This document shows, in pieces, positions 50,841 to 61,179 of a stretch of DNA of 64,000 nucleotides. How positions within the stretch are numbered: position 1 is the stretch's first letter; every line of letters begins with the position of its first letter. Location: positions 5,144,501 through 5,208,500 of the forward strand of contig NZ_CP096255.1 of NCBI RefSeq assembly GCF_011516635.5, written 5' to 3'. Origin of the DNA: Bradyrhizobium barranii subsp. apii. Lineage in GTDB: Bacteria; Pseudomonadota; Alphaproteobacteria; Rhizobiales; Xanthobacteraceae. The notes under the pieces are model-generated. The model was given only the letters and a program-made list of their open reading frames with translations. It made no database searches and was not told the origin of the DNA. A program made the position numbers and the translations under genes.

Positions 50841-52181
50841 TTAGGTTCGCATGAAGCCTTCACACTCGCCTTCGCCCCAGGCGAGTGCGGTCTCCAACTT
50901 TTCGCCCTGCGCAAAGCGCAGCGCCATCTTGGTCAGCGTGGCCTGCGCGTAGATCTGCTGGGCGATCTTCGGCGGCGCCGGAGAGGCCGCAATCGACAGT
51001 GTCTGATGATTGTAGGGATTTGGATAGTGATAGAGCGTGCCCTTCGGCGGGCCTACCTCGGCCCAGGTCTTCAGCGTCGTCATCTTCGCATAGGCCGGCA
51101 AATCGTATCCGCCGCTCGCCGCGACGAACTTTTCGATCGATGACGGCTGTGACAGAAAAGCCAGAAGGCTCTTGGCCGATGCCTTGTTCTTGGAGAAATT
51201 CCAGAGACCCCAGAAATAGGGCAGGAACGGCGCATACCGGCCTTTAGGACCGGAGGGGAAGCCGTGCGTCCAGCATTGCTCGGCGACCTGCGGCGCGTCG
51301 CGCCTGGCGACCGCCCAGGCGCTCGGCGGATTCATGATGAGGGCGCCGCGGCCGGAGATCAGCCATTTGTTGTTCGAGGCGTCGTCCCAGGACGGAGCGT
51401 CCGGCGGCAGGAAGGCGATCAGCTTCTTGTAATATTCGAGCGCCTGGCGAACCTCATCGGTCTTCACCGTGACATCGCCCTTGGCGTTGACGAGTTCGGC
51501 GCCGAACGACTGGAAGATGGCGCCCGCGGTATCGACGCTGTCGGTGGTCTCGCCGAGACCGATTCCGAATGGGAAACCTGCCTTCTGGCAGGCTTCCGCC
51601 GCCTTCAGGAATGTATCCATATTCCAGCTATCGGCCTTGGGCGGCGCGCCGACGGGGTACAGTTCCTGGACGTCGATCCCCGCATGCTTCTTCATGAGGT
51701 CGATGCGCGAGCAGGGCCCCTTGATCTGGCTCCCCGGGGTTGCCGGGACCGCAAGCCATTTGCCGTTGGCCTTGCCGAGATATTTGACCGTGTCGTTGAC
51801 CTCACCGTTCTGCTTGATCGCCTCCTCGACCACATCGTTCACCGGTTCAAACTGCTCGGCATACGCATGCGGCCACCAAGTGTACATCTGAAGAATGTCG
51901 TGACCGGATTTGGCCTGCGCTTCGGCCGCGACCGTCAACTCGATCTTCTTGTTGTTGCTGGTGATGTAATCGATGGAGACTTCGACCTTCTCCTTTTCAG
52001 CCCATTCCTTGACCATGGCGGTGGAGGCGTCGTTGGCACCGGGCACCCAGTGGTCCCAGAAGCCGATCGAGAGTTTGCCGGCGGCGTAAGCGCCGCGGAC
52101 ATAGGGCGCTGTGATCAGCGCTGCGGAGGACATTGCAGTGGCAGCTACAAATTGACGTCGCGTCAGTGTCTTGCGTGACAT
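50841..52181 (-). CDS. extracellular solute-binding protein family 1 (sugar-type ABC importer), Tat-like signal
   Basis: The 446-aa product begins with a twin-arginine-type signal (LTRRQFVAATAMSSAALITA, cleavage after YVRGAYA). The mature protein has the MalE-like fold: KLSIGFWDHWVPGANDAST, a hinge region with DILQMYTWWPHAYAEQFEPV, AALIMNPPSAWAVARR, and KASAKSLLAFLSQPSSIEKF. The ligand is unknown. It is the first gene of the operon with two permeases, ATPase and dehydrogenase. GAGGAA lies about 7 bases before ATG 52181. Export by Tat would mean the protein folds before crossing the membrane. Confidence 0.92.
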   Translation of the reverse strand: MSRKTLTRRQFVAATAMSSAALITAPYVRGAYAAGKLSIGFWDHWVPGANDASTAMVKEWAEKEKVEVSIDYITSNNKKIELTVAAEAQAKSGHDILQMYTWWPHAYAEQFEPVNDVVEEAIKQNGEVNDTVKYLGKANGKWLAVPATPGSQIKGPCSRIDLMKKHAGIDVQELYPVGAPPKADSWNMDTFLKAAEACQKAGFPFGIGLGETTDSVDTAGAIFQSFGAELVNAKGDVTVKTDEVRQALEYYKKLIAFLPPDAPSWDDASNNKWLISGRGALIMNPPSAWAVARRDAPQVAEQCWTHGFPSGPKGRYAPFLPYFWGLWNFSKNKASAKSLLAFLSQPSSIEKFVAASGGYDLPAYAKMTTLKTWAEVGPPKGTLYHYPNPYNHQTLSIAASPAPPKIAQQIYAQATLTKMALRFAQGEKLETALAWGEGECEGFMRT

Positions 52182-52664
52182 CTCGTTTCCTCACCTGGAT
52201 GTTTTATTGTTCTCGCGTTTCCTCTGGCATTCCGAGTTTTGTTTTTGATTTTTGGTTCGCGTTTCTTGGTGCTACGCCTCGCCGTGAAATTGCGCGAAGT
52301 GCAGCAAATTGGTAGCGCGATCAGATCATGATTGATCCCGTCTGTCGAGGAAGCCGAACGGCTCGCCGTCTAGAACTAACGTTGCGTCCGGGAACGCGGC
52401 AGCGCCGTCTCGCGTCGCGCGCCGGAGGTGAACCTCGGAGGCGCATTTTGCGACGCACACTTCGGGGCAAGGAGCGCGGGACATCTCGTGCGCAATTACG
52501 CCGCAGTTTCGAATAAGCCTTCATAACCGCTTCGCGCCAAACAGTTTTCGGGCGTGGACAGCAATTGGCTGCGGCTGGACCGCGAAGCGGCGAAAACGAT
52601 AGAGTTGCAACCGGCGGGTGGCCCCCACCCGGACAGGACAATCGGATCGACGATGGAGACCAGA
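52182..52664. other. divergent intergenic region, no gene seen
   Basis: These 483 bases separate the ABC operon from the LTXXQ gene. The part next to the ABC operon (about 52200-52265) is AT-rich and presumably holds its promoter. ORFs on both strands in the remainder are arginine-rich and not protein-like. No clear operator was found. Confidence 0.5.
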
Positions 52665-53444
52665 ATGATCAACCCGGCGCCGCCTGCGCGGCTTCACCTG
52701 CGGCGATGGTTCGCGCTGGGCTCCGTGCTCGCGGTGCTGCTGGGCGCCGCCGCCGTTGCGCAGGCGCAAGGCCTGGTCAAGGGCGTTCAGGATGGAGCCG
52801 CGGCCGGCAACAAGGCGGCCGGACCCGTTGGCGGCGTGCTGGGCGGTGCGATCGGCGGCGTGGTCGGTGTCTTCACCGGCGTGCTCGGCGTCAACAACCA
52901 GCCGGCTCCGGCTGCCAAGGACGCGAGCAAGGATTCCAAGCAGCCGGGCGCCGGCAAGGACAAGGGCGCCAAGGAGACCGCCAAGGCGGGCAAGGGCGCC
53001 AAGGCGAGCAAGGAAGCCAGGAATGCGCCGCAGGACAGCAAGGACAATAAGGACGTCACCGTCCTCACCCAGCCCGGCGCGCCGCAACAGTCCGCCGAGC
53101 AGATCGTCGCCAACAGCGATTCCTATATCGAGCGGATCAAGACCGAGTTGAACCTGACGCCCGATCAGGAGAAGCACTGGTTCGGCTTCTCGAGCGCAAT
53201 GCACTATCTGGGGCATAATGGCGCGGAGCGGCTCAACCTGCGGATCGCCCGCGCCAAGCGGGATCCGCCTGACGACATCATCGAGCAGATGCGCAACGAA
53301 TCGCAATTCCTGATCGACCGCGCCGCCGACCAGCGCAACGTCGCCGATGCCGCCGAGCCGCTTTATTCGAGCCTCGACGACAAGCAGAAGCAGGTCTTCA
53401 TCCAGGAGATGGTGCGCCTCAGCCACGAGCGCGGGCTGGATTAA
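52665..53444 (+). CDS. Spy/CpxP-type LTXXQ-motif periplasmic protein
   Basis: The 259-aa product has a signal peptide (WFALGSVLAVLLGAAAVAQA) and a glycine-rich hydrophobic stretch (VGGVLGGAIGGVVGVFTGVL) that might insert into a membrane. A Lys/Ala-rich linker (about 75-130) precedes a helical domain with LNLTPDQEKHWFGFSSAM (LTXXQ motif) and LDDKQKQVFIQEMVRLSHER. LTXXQ proteins include Spy and CpxP, which protect or sense misfolded periplasmic proteins; that role is inferred here. ATG 52665 has GGAG 6 bases upstream and is preferred to the ATG at 52653. Confidence 0.78.
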   Translation: MINPAPPARLHLRRWFALGSVLAVLLGAAAVAQAQGLVKGVQDGAAAGNKAAGPVGGVLGGAIGGVVGVFTGVLGVNNQPAPAAKDASKDSKQPGAGKDKGAKETAKAGKGAKASKEARNAPQDSKDNKDVTVLTQPGAPQQSAEQIVANSDSYIERIKTELNLTPDQEKHWFGFSSAMHYLGHNGAERLNLRIARAKRDPPDDIIEQMRNESQFLIDRAADQRNVADAAEPLYSSLDDKQKQVFIQEMVRLSHERGLD

Positions 53445-53461
53445 TCAAGTTGAATCCGATC

Positions 53462-53488
53462 GCGGGCGTCTGAATTAACGGCGCCCGC
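53462..53488 (+). terminator. stem-loop after the LTXXQ gene
   Basis: GCGGGCG (53462-53468) pairs with CGCCCGC (53482-53488), 18 bases after the stop codon. The loop is 13 bases and no U-run follows, so it is a moderate candidate only. Confidence 0.4.
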
Positions 53489-53555
53489 CACGAATTCGTG
53501 AATCCTCTCCGCATTTCGGGTATGGTTAGCTTCGTAAGCTGACTGCGGGGTTGAT

Positions 53556-53933
53556 ATGGCGGACGGACTCTCCGTTTTCCTGGTCGAAGACGAGGCGTTG
53601 ATCCGGATGATGATGGCCGACATGGTGGAGGAACTCGGCCACCATGTCGTCGCAGAGGCGGACAATGTCCGGGACGCGAGCGCCTTTGCGATGACCGCGC
53701 AATACGATTTCGCCATCCTCGACATCAATCTGAAGGGCCTCTACGTCGATCCGGTCGCCGACCTGATCGAGCGCCGCGGCAAGCCGTTTCTGTTCGCCAC
53801 CGGCTACGGGCCGGAGCTGCTGCCGTCCTTGCTCCGGCGGCGGCCGATCCTGCGCAAGCCGATTTCCCTCGACCAGCTCAAGGTGATGATCGATTCGCTG
53901 TTTCCGGGCGCGGTCGCCAAAACTCCTCACTGA
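53556..53933 (+). CDS. single-domain response regulator (receiver only)
   Basis: The 125-aa product is one receiver domain: LSVFLVEDEALIRMMMADMV with the acidic pair, FAILDINLKGLYVDPVADLI with the phospho-acceptor aspartate near residue 52, FLFATGYGPELLPSLL with the conserved Thr, and ILRKPISLDQLKVMI with the Lys-Pro. There is no output domain, so it acts by protein contact or as a phosphate relay. No histidine kinase is adjacent. It is similar in kind to the small receivers around hybrid kinases in Rhizobiales. Confidence 0.9.
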   Translation: MADGLSVFLVEDEALIRMMMADMVEELGHHVVAEADNVRDASAFAMTAQYDFAILDINLKGLYVDPVADLIERRGKPFLFATGYGPELLPSLLRRRPILRKPISLDQLKVMIDSLFPGAVAKTPH

Positions 53934-53977
53934 GAAGGCTCCTCACCGAGAAGGCGCCGTACCGAGATCGCCAACGA

Positions 53978-54006
53978 AAATGGCCGCCCGTGAGGGGCGG
54001 CCATTT
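53978..54006. terminator. bidirectional terminator hairpin
   Basis: A perfect 12-bp stem, AAATGGCCGCCC (53978-53989) with GGGCGGCCATTT (53995-54006), has a five-base loop and sits between the receiver gene and the convergent 51-aa gene. A/T-rich stem ends serve both directions. Confidence 0.8.
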
Positions 54007-54028
54007 GGCGAAAGAATGTCTCGTCGTC

Positions 54029-54184
54029 TCAGATCAGGCCGGCGCTGAGGTCGATGCCGCGCGCCATCACGCCGAACGAGGCGACCAGGCCCATGCAGCA
54101 GAACAGCAAGATGATCTTGAACGAAGAATCGGCAAAACGGGTTTCGACGGCGACCGGGATCGCGGCAAGCGAAATCATGCTCAT
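54029..54184 (-). CDS. small single-span membrane protein (51 aa)
   Basis: The minus strand encodes MSMISLAAIPVAVETRFADS, then a hydrophobic span (FKIILLFCCMGLVASFGVMA) and the tail RGIDLSAGLI. AAGGGGGGA lies 6-7 bases before ATG 54184, a strong ribosome binding site; the ATG at 54190 is too close to it. The composition and RBS support a real gene too short for routine calling. The function is unknown. Confidence 0.7.
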   Translation of the reverse strand: MSMISLAAIPVAVETRFADSSFKIILLFCCMGLVASFGVMARGIDLSAGLI

Positions 54185-54290
54185 GTTCATTCCCCCCTTT
54201 GTTGACCCCTGAATTGCATCAGGTAGGGGAAGCTCTTAGAGCAAAAAGTTTGACGCGAGCTTGCGAGGGATCGTTAACGGAATCGCAATC

Positions 54291-54310
54291 GCTCGCGTGT
54301 TTTCGCGAGC
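54291..54310 (-). terminator. stem-loop downstream of the 67-aa gene
   Basis: GCTCGCG (54291-54297) pairs with CGCGAGC (54304-54310) around a six-base loop, 20 bases after the stop of the minus-strand gene. No U-run follows. Confidence 0.35.
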
Positions 54311-54330
54311 AGCGAGCGGTCCCGCAAGTC

Positions 54331-54534
54331 TCAGTTGCGGCCGTTCTTCAGCACGGTGGCGATGGTATGGGCCGTCATGGCGGCGCGATCAGAGGCGCGC
54401 TGCGCGGCCAGCCGGTCGCGGGCCTTTTCCTCGATCAGGAGCTCGATCAGGGCCAGCCGCTTGTCATCGTCGTCCGCCTCGGTCAGCAGGCGGTGATAGC
54501 GGTGATAGTCGAAACCGAAGTCCTGCTTACGCAT
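54331..54534 (-). CDS. small hypothetical soluble protein (67 aa)
   Basis: From ATG 54534 the product reads MRKQDFGFDYHRYHRLLTEA, DDDDKRLALIELLIEEKARD and RLAAQRASDRAAMTAHTIAT, a highly charged, probably all-helical protein. There is no signal peptide or membrane span. A GGGGCGAG tract precedes the start by 3 bases; the in-frame ATG at 54549 would add 5 residues. Its function is not known, and it is unlinked to its neighbours by spacing. Confidence 0.6.
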   Translation of the reverse strand: MRKQDFGFDYHRYHRLLTEADDDDKRLALIELLIEEKARDRLAAQRASDRAAMTAHTIATVLKNGRN

Positions 54535-54673
54535 GTCTCGCCCCCGCAACTACGGGAATTGTTTCCCATCGGACACAGTCGGGCAAGCACGATCCTGCGT
54601 GGAACCGTGCCTTGTCTGCAATCAGCTGTGTATAGTTAACGGACTGGACGGCGTCGGTGCCGATCGCGGCTCA

Positions 54674-55660
54674 TCAATCCGGATTGTGGTCGGCGAACAT
54701 CTTCAGGCCGACGAAGCTCGCGTCGGGTTTCGTCACCAGCCTGGTCGGGATATTGCGCAAATAGTCCTGGAAGCGTCCCTTGGCTTCGAAGCGCGCCCGG
54801 AACGCGGAAGCAGCAAGGAACTCCGGAAAGCGCGGCACGATCCCGCCGGCGATGTAGACGCCGCCGCGGGCGCCGAAGGTCACCGCGAGATTGCCCGTGA
54901 CCGAGCCGAGGATGGCGCAAAACATCTCCAGCGTCGCGCGGCTCAGTTCGCAACTGCCCTCCAGGGCGGCCTTGGTGATGGCGGCGGCGTCGCGGTGCGG
55001 CACCTGGGCGCCGTCGACCTCCGCCAGCGCCTCGTAGAGGTTTTGCAGGCCGGAGCCCGAAAGCGCGCCGCGCTCGATGGAGACATGACCGAGACGTCGG
55101 CGCATGGCCGCGATCACGCGTTCCTCCCGCTCGTTTTCCGCCGGCAAAGTGGCGTGGCCTGCCTCGGTGACGACCGCCAGCCGGGCGCCGTGGCGTTCGA
55201 CCAGACATGAGACGCCAAAGCCGGTTCCAGGCCCAACCACCAGCAGCGGCTCTCCCGGGAGGCCGTCCTGGCCGCCGAGCGGGATCAAATCGGCAGGCTT
55301 CAGGGCGGGCAGGGACCAGGCTACGACCTCGAAATCATTGAGCACATGCACGCTCTCGAAGCCGAGGGCCGGCTGGAGCTCGTTGCCGTCGATGACCCAC
55401 GGACTGTTGGTCATGACGCAGCGGTTATTGGTCACGGGACCCGCGACGGCCAGCACGGCTCGTTTGGGCTGCTTGCCGCCGGACCGGCGCGCAAGGACGT
55501 CGGCGATGGCTTCCCGGACGGTCGGGAAGTCAGCGACCTTCACATAGTCGATGGGCCCGGCCTGGTCGCCGCTGTCCGATGCGCTTTCGCTCAGCGCAAA
55601 GCGCGCATTGGTGCCGCCGATATCGGCGAGAAGAATCTGTCCTGTCTTGCCGATACTCAT
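54674..55660 (-). CDS. glk: glucokinase
   Basis: This enzyme phosphorylates glucose to glucose-6-phosphate with ATP. The 328-aa product of the Glk (not ROK) class opens with ILLADIGGTNARFALSESAS (phosphate-1 motif), followed by VLAVAGPVTNNRCVMTNSPW, LNDFEVVAWSLPAL, LLVVGPGTGFGVSCLV and VYIAGGIVPRFPEFLAASAF. The frame extends upstream to 55726, but the extension is Arg/Gly-rich and lacks family support; ATG 55660 aligns with the domain but has no obvious RBS. It diverges from pncA. Confidence 0.92.
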   Translation of the reverse strand: MSIGKTGQILLADIGGTNARFALSESASDSGDQAGPIDYVKVADFPTVREAIADVLARRSGGKQPKRAVLAVAGPVTNNRCVMTNSPWVIDGNELQPALGFESVHVLNDFEVVAWSLPALKPADLIPLGGQDGLPGEPLLVVGPGTGFGVSCLVERHGARLAVVTEAGHATLPAENEREERVIAAMRRRLGHVSIERGALSGSGLQNLYEALAEVDGAQVPHRDAAAITKAALEGSCELSRATLEMFCAILGSVTGNLAVTFGARGGVYIAGGIVPRFPEFLAASAFRARFEAKGRFQDYLRNIPTRLVTKPDASFVGLKMFADHNPD

Positions 55661-55917
55661 GACTTTGTGGCTGCCGCGCCGTGCAGGCTCGCGGGAACCG
55701 TTCCCTCCGCTCCATCCGATCCGCAATTTGCGAACGTCTCTAGAATCCGTCCTTGGGTGAGCCTAGTCAACTCGGACAACGCCAAACCGTTGCATCCCAG
55801 GTGCGACGGGCGCGATATCGCCGAATGGGTCGATGGTTGCGAAGCCGCGCGGGAAGATCGACATTGGACGGAGCATTCGGCGCCCGTCGCGCCGGACGGC
55901 TGGAACGGGACCTTGCG

Positions 55918-56553
55918 ATGCAGATTTCCGACCGCGACGTGCTGCTGGTGATCGACGTGCAGAACGACTTTTGCACCGGTGGAACGCTCGCCGTTCCCGG
56001 CGGCGAGAAGGTTGTCCCGGCCATCAACCGAATTGCCGCAAAATTCACCAATGTGGTGCTGACCCAGGACTGGCATCCGGGCGACCACGTCTCGTTCGCA
56101 CCGAACCATGTGGGCAAGCAGCCGTTCCAGACCATCGAGCTCGACTACGGCACCCAAGTGCTGTGGCCGACGCACTGCGTGCAAGGCACGGCGGGCGCTG
56201 AATTCCATGGGGAGCTCGAAATTATCAGGGCAAACCTCGTGGTGCGCAAAGGTTTTCGTCGCGGCATCGATTCCTATTCGGCGCTGTTCGAGAACGACCA
56301 CCGGACGCCGACCGGCCTGATCGGCTATTTGCGCGAGCGCGAGCTCAAGACCGTCTTCGTCGCCGGTCTGGCGCTGGATTTCTGTGTTCGCTTCTCGGCG
56401 GAAGATGCCCGCAAGGCGGGGTTCGAGGTGGCCGTCATCGAGGACGCATGCCGAGGCATCGATCTCGACGGCTCTGTGGCCGCGACCCATCGGAGTTTTC
56501 GCGAGCGCGGTATTTCGATCGTCAGCCTGGATGCCTTGCTGCGAGGACCTTGA
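55918..56553 (+). CDS. pncA: nicotinamidase
   Basis: PncA deamidates nicotinamide to nicotinate for NAD salvage. The 211-aa product has the full catalytic set: D13 in VLLVIDVQNDFCTGG, K111 in VVRKGFRRGIDSYSALF and nucleophile C156 in GLALDFCVRFSA. Metal ligands are D51, H53 and H57 in TQDWHPGDHVSF. GGGA lies 8 bases before ATG 55918. The next gene starts 7 bases downstream and nadE follows it, so salvage and synthesis of NAD are neighbours here. Confidence 0.95.
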   Translation: MQISDRDVLLVIDVQNDFCTGGTLAVPGGEKVVPAINRIAAKFTNVVLTQDWHPGDHVSFAPNHVGKQPFQTIELDYGTQVLWPTHCVQGTAGAEFHGELEIIRANLVVRKGFRRGIDSYSALFENDHRTPTGLIGYLRERELKTVFVAGLALDFCVRFSAEDARKAGFEVAVIEDACRGIDLDGSVAATHRSFRERGISIVSLDALLRGP

Positions 56554-56560
56554 GATAGTC

Positions 56561-57676
56561 ATGGTGGAGAAGAGAGGAAAACCGCTGGGTGGATCGGATC
56601 GTCCTCCGGATGATCCACTGCTATGGCCGTTTGCGGCGGCGCGGCTCGCGATGGACGCCTGCTTCTGGTGGCTGGAGCGCGATCCGCCGGAACAGGACGC
56701 GAGCAATCTGCCGTGGACGACACCCAACACGGTCGCCTTGGAGCTTGCGACCATGCGCCTGCGCGATTGCACGCGGACGCAATCCGGCCAGCCGGCACTG
56801 GTCTGCGCGCCCTATGCGCTGCATCGGGCTCTGATCGCCGACTTCGCACCGGGCCACAGCGTGGTGCAGTCCCTGCAGAATGGCGGCATCGATCGGGTGT
56901 ACCTCACCGACTGGCGCTCGGCCTCGCCGGACATGCGCTATCTCTCGATCGACAGTTATCTCGGCGATCTCAACGTCGCCGTTGACGAAATCGGCGCGCC
57001 GGTCGATCTCGTCGGCCTGTGCCAGGGCGGCTGGCTGTCGCTGCTCTATGCGGCGCGCTTTCCCGCCAAGGTGCGGCGGCTGGTGCTGGTGGGGGCGCCC
57101 GTCGATCTCTCGATCGATTCCGCGCTGTCCCAGCTAGCTCGCAATGCGCCTGAGGCGCTCTACGACCAGCTCGTGGCGCGCGGCGGCGGCAATGTCAGCG
57201 GCGACGAGATGCTGCGCTTCTGGACGAAGGCGCCGAGCCGCGACGACATTGCGGCGGCATTGCAGAGGGATCTCTCGGACGAGGAGGGCGCGGCGCTGCT
57301 CGCGCGTTTCGATCGCTGGAATACCGAGACGCTCGACCTGCCCGGCACCTATTATCTGGAGATCGTCAACCGGATCTTCCGGGAGAATCGGATTCCCGGT
57401 GGCAACTTCACGGCGCTCGGCCGCGAGGTTGATCTGAAGGACGTCAAGGCGCCGGTCTTCCTGCTGGCCGGGCTCGATGACGACGTCGTGCCGGCCAGAC
57501 AGGCGCTTGCGACCGCCAGTCTGCTCGGAACGCCGCCGGCCTTCATTGCCGCGGCCTCCGAGCCCAGCAATCATCTCGGCCTGTTCATGGGGGCGCGCAC
57601 CCACGCCCATGCCTGGCCCCGGATCGCCGAGTGGCTGCGCAACGACCTCTCCGGAGTGCTGGCCCGCAGCGCCTGA
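56561..57676 (+). CDS. alpha/beta hydrolase related to polyhydroxyalkanoate synthase / depolymerase proteins
   Basis: The 371-aa product has the PHA-synthase style scheme: PALVCAPYALHRALIADFAP, VYLTDWRSASPDMRYLSIDS, the lipase-like box VDLVGLCQGGWLSLLYAARF with Cys at the nucleophile position, LLAGLDDDVVPARQALA with the Asp and ASEPSNHLGLFMG with the His. The Cys box is that of PhaC-type enzymes, but the protein is much shorter than PhaC (about 550-600 aa) and lacks its N-terminal domain. It could be a depolymerase-like or thioesterase-like relative. It is probably co-transcribed with pncA, 7 bases upstream. Confidence 0.75.
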   Translation: MVEKRGKPLGGSDRPPDDPLLWPFAAARLAMDACFWWLERDPPEQDASNLPWTTPNTVALELATMRLRDCTRTQSGQPALVCAPYALHRALIADFAPGHSVVQSLQNGGIDRVYLTDWRSASPDMRYLSIDSYLGDLNVAVDEIGAPVDLVGLCQGGWLSLLYAARFPAKVRRLVLVGAPVDLSIDSALSQLARNAPEALYDQLVARGGGNVSGDEMLRFWTKAPSRDDIAAALQRDLSDEEGAALLARFDRWNTETLDLPGTYYLEIVNRIFRENRIPGGNFTALGREVDLKDVKAPVFLLAGLDDDVVPARQALATASLLGTPPAFIAAASEPSNHLGLFMGARTHAHAWPRIAEWLRNDLSGVLARSA

Positions 57677-57827
57677 CCTTGTCAGGTGCTTTGGCCCGGC
57701 CGGGCCGGCGAACACGCAAATCCGTTATGCATGACGGCGGATGGCCTGCACGGGGCCCGGTCGATGGGTTACATATCATGGGGAACTGGCGGCTGCGGCC
57801 GCGACAAGATTAAGGGTACCGTGCTCG

Positions 57828-59861
<2,034 letters not shown>

Positions 59862-59899
59862 TTAGGCAAGACTGATCGGGCAGGGCGCCTCAAAACGAC

Positions 59900-59935
59900 T
59901 TCGCGCCGCGCGGCTCATACAGCCGGCGGCGCGAA
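59900..59935 (+). terminator. strong stem-loop after nadE
   Basis: TTCGCGCCGC.CGGC (59900-59914) pairs with GCCGGCGGCGCGAA (59922-59935) with a single bulged G, 38 bases after the nadE stop. A second perfect 10-bp hairpin, GAGGTCCGGA (59960-59969) with TCCGGACCTC (59981-59990), follows. Neither has a U-run. Confidence 0.5.
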
Positions 59936-59990
59936 ATTGCGTTCAATCTAGAAAGTTCCGAGGTCCGGAGTGCCTAGGAGTCCGGACCTC

Positions 59991-60333
59991 GTCACCTTGC
60001 CCCAGCCTTTGATCCCCCCGCCCCATGCGGTCCCCCAACCCCATGTAGCGCGATCAGAGGGTGATGCCCCTGGAAGGCCGCCGATCGATGCGCGCGATGT
60101 ACGCGAAGTATCGTTAGGATTCCATTCCGTGTCACTACGGACACGAACGCGCTTGATGCTGCACACTGGTGCATTTGTCCGCATCTGCTGCGATCGCTGC
60201 TGCCTGAATTCGATGCAGGCGATCGGCGGGGATGTCCACATCAGCGCATCGCCGCGGCACCTGCATTTCACGGGCCTGTCACTTAACTGGTCTAGCGCTG
60301 CTCCCGTCATCGCTGACGGTCAAGGAGCAAGCC
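59991..60333 (+). promoter_or_regulatory. upstream region of the TIM-barrel gene with two dyads
   Basis: No gene is convincing in this 343-base stretch. Two inverted repeats stand out: CGTGTC-N6-GACACG (60128-60145) and TGCAC-N4-GTGCA (60160-60173), 189 and 161 bases before the start codon. The second has NtrC-like half-sites but the spacing is 3 bp too short. They are candidate operators for the transporter operon that begins here; no regulator gene is adjacent. Confidence 0.4.
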
Positions 60334-61149
60334 ATGTCGAAGCCGGTGTTGGGCGCCGCACTATCCATCAAATCGATCCCCGCCCACCGCGACTGGCTTC
60401 TGGAACGGCAGCGCGATCTCGAAATCCAGGATTTTTTCCGCGCGGATTTGCTCGACGGCGATTGGCGGAGTGCGGCCAGCGAGATCAAGCAGATGCTCTC
60501 GGGCCATACCGGCCGGCTCGGCATTCACGGCCCGTTCTGGGGCTTCAAGATCGACAGCCATGATCCCTTGATCCGCAAGGCGGTGACGAAGCGCCTGCTC
60601 CAGGGCCTCGATGCCGCGGAATTCCTCGGTGCGACGCAGATGGTGATCCATTCACCGTTCACGACCTGGGACCACAACAATCTCGACCTCTATCCCGATA
60701 ACCGCGGCAATCTCGTCGAACGCGTCAAGACGACGCTTGCCGAGGTGATCGCGCGCGCCGAGACGATCGGCTGCGAGGTCGTCATCGAGAACATCGAGGA
60801 CAAGGATCCGCGCGACCGCGTGCGCCTCGCCAAGGCGCTCGAAAGCAACAAGGTCCGCGTCTCCCTCGATACCGGCCACGCCAACTACGCCCACATCTCC
60901 ACCGGCGCACCGCCGGTCGATTACTACGTCGAGACCGCCGGCGACATGCTGACGCATGTGCACCTCCAGGACACCGACGGCTTTGCCGACCGGCACTGGG
61001 CGCCGGGCGAAGGCAACATCCCGTGGGTGGCCGTGTTCCGCGCTCTGGGCCGGCTGACCTCCAACCCGCGGCTGATCCTCGAACTCCGCAATCACGACGA
61101 CGTTCGCGCCGGCGCAGCCCATCTGGCCGCGCTCGGTCTCGCTGAATAA
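60334..61149 (+). CDS. sugar phosphate isomerase/epimerase-like TIM barrel protein (xylose isomerase-like)
   Basis: The 271-aa product fits the AP endonuclease family 2 / xylose isomerase-like barrel: GRLGIHGPFWGFKIDSHDP, MVIHSPFTTWDHN, EVVIENIEDKDPRDRV with the metal Glu, VRVSLDTGHANYAHISTG with Asp/His, and LTHVHLQDTDGFADRHWAPG with His/Asp. These are the usual metal ligands of sugar or inositol epimerases in this fold. AAGGAG 6 bases upstream fixes ATG 60334. It heads an operon with a dipeptide-type ABC importer 30 bases downstream, suggesting it processes the imported solute. Confidence 0.85.
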   Translation: MSKPVLGAALSIKSIPAHRDWLLERQRDLEIQDFFRADLLDGDWRSAASEIKQMLSGHTGRLGIHGPFWGFKIDSHDPLIRKAVTKRLLQGLDAAEFLGATQMVIHSPFTTWDHNNLDLYPDNRGNLVERVKTTLAEVIARAETIGCEVVIENIEDKDPRDRVRLAKALESNKVRVSLDTGHANYAHISTGAPPVDYYVETAGDMLTHVHLQDTDGFADRHWAPGEGNIPWVAVFRALGRLTSNPRLILELRNHDDVRAGAAHLAALGLAE

Positions 61150-61179
61150 CCGGCATCACAAAGGTCAGGGCTTATCGTC

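Noticed and set aside
52328..52516. 62-codon ORF in the gap before the LTXXQ gene
   Set aside because: Arginine-rich and without RBS; it is consistent with random GC-rich sequence.
60160..60173. NtrC site TGCAC-N4-GTGCA
   Set aside because: Half-sites are right, but the total length is 14 bp instead of 17, so it is kept only as an unassigned dyad.
59948..60310. 120-codon minus-strand ORF in the gap before the TIM-barrel gene
   Set aside because: Low-complexity composition (GWGTAWGGGIKGWG) and no RBS; the region looks regulatory.
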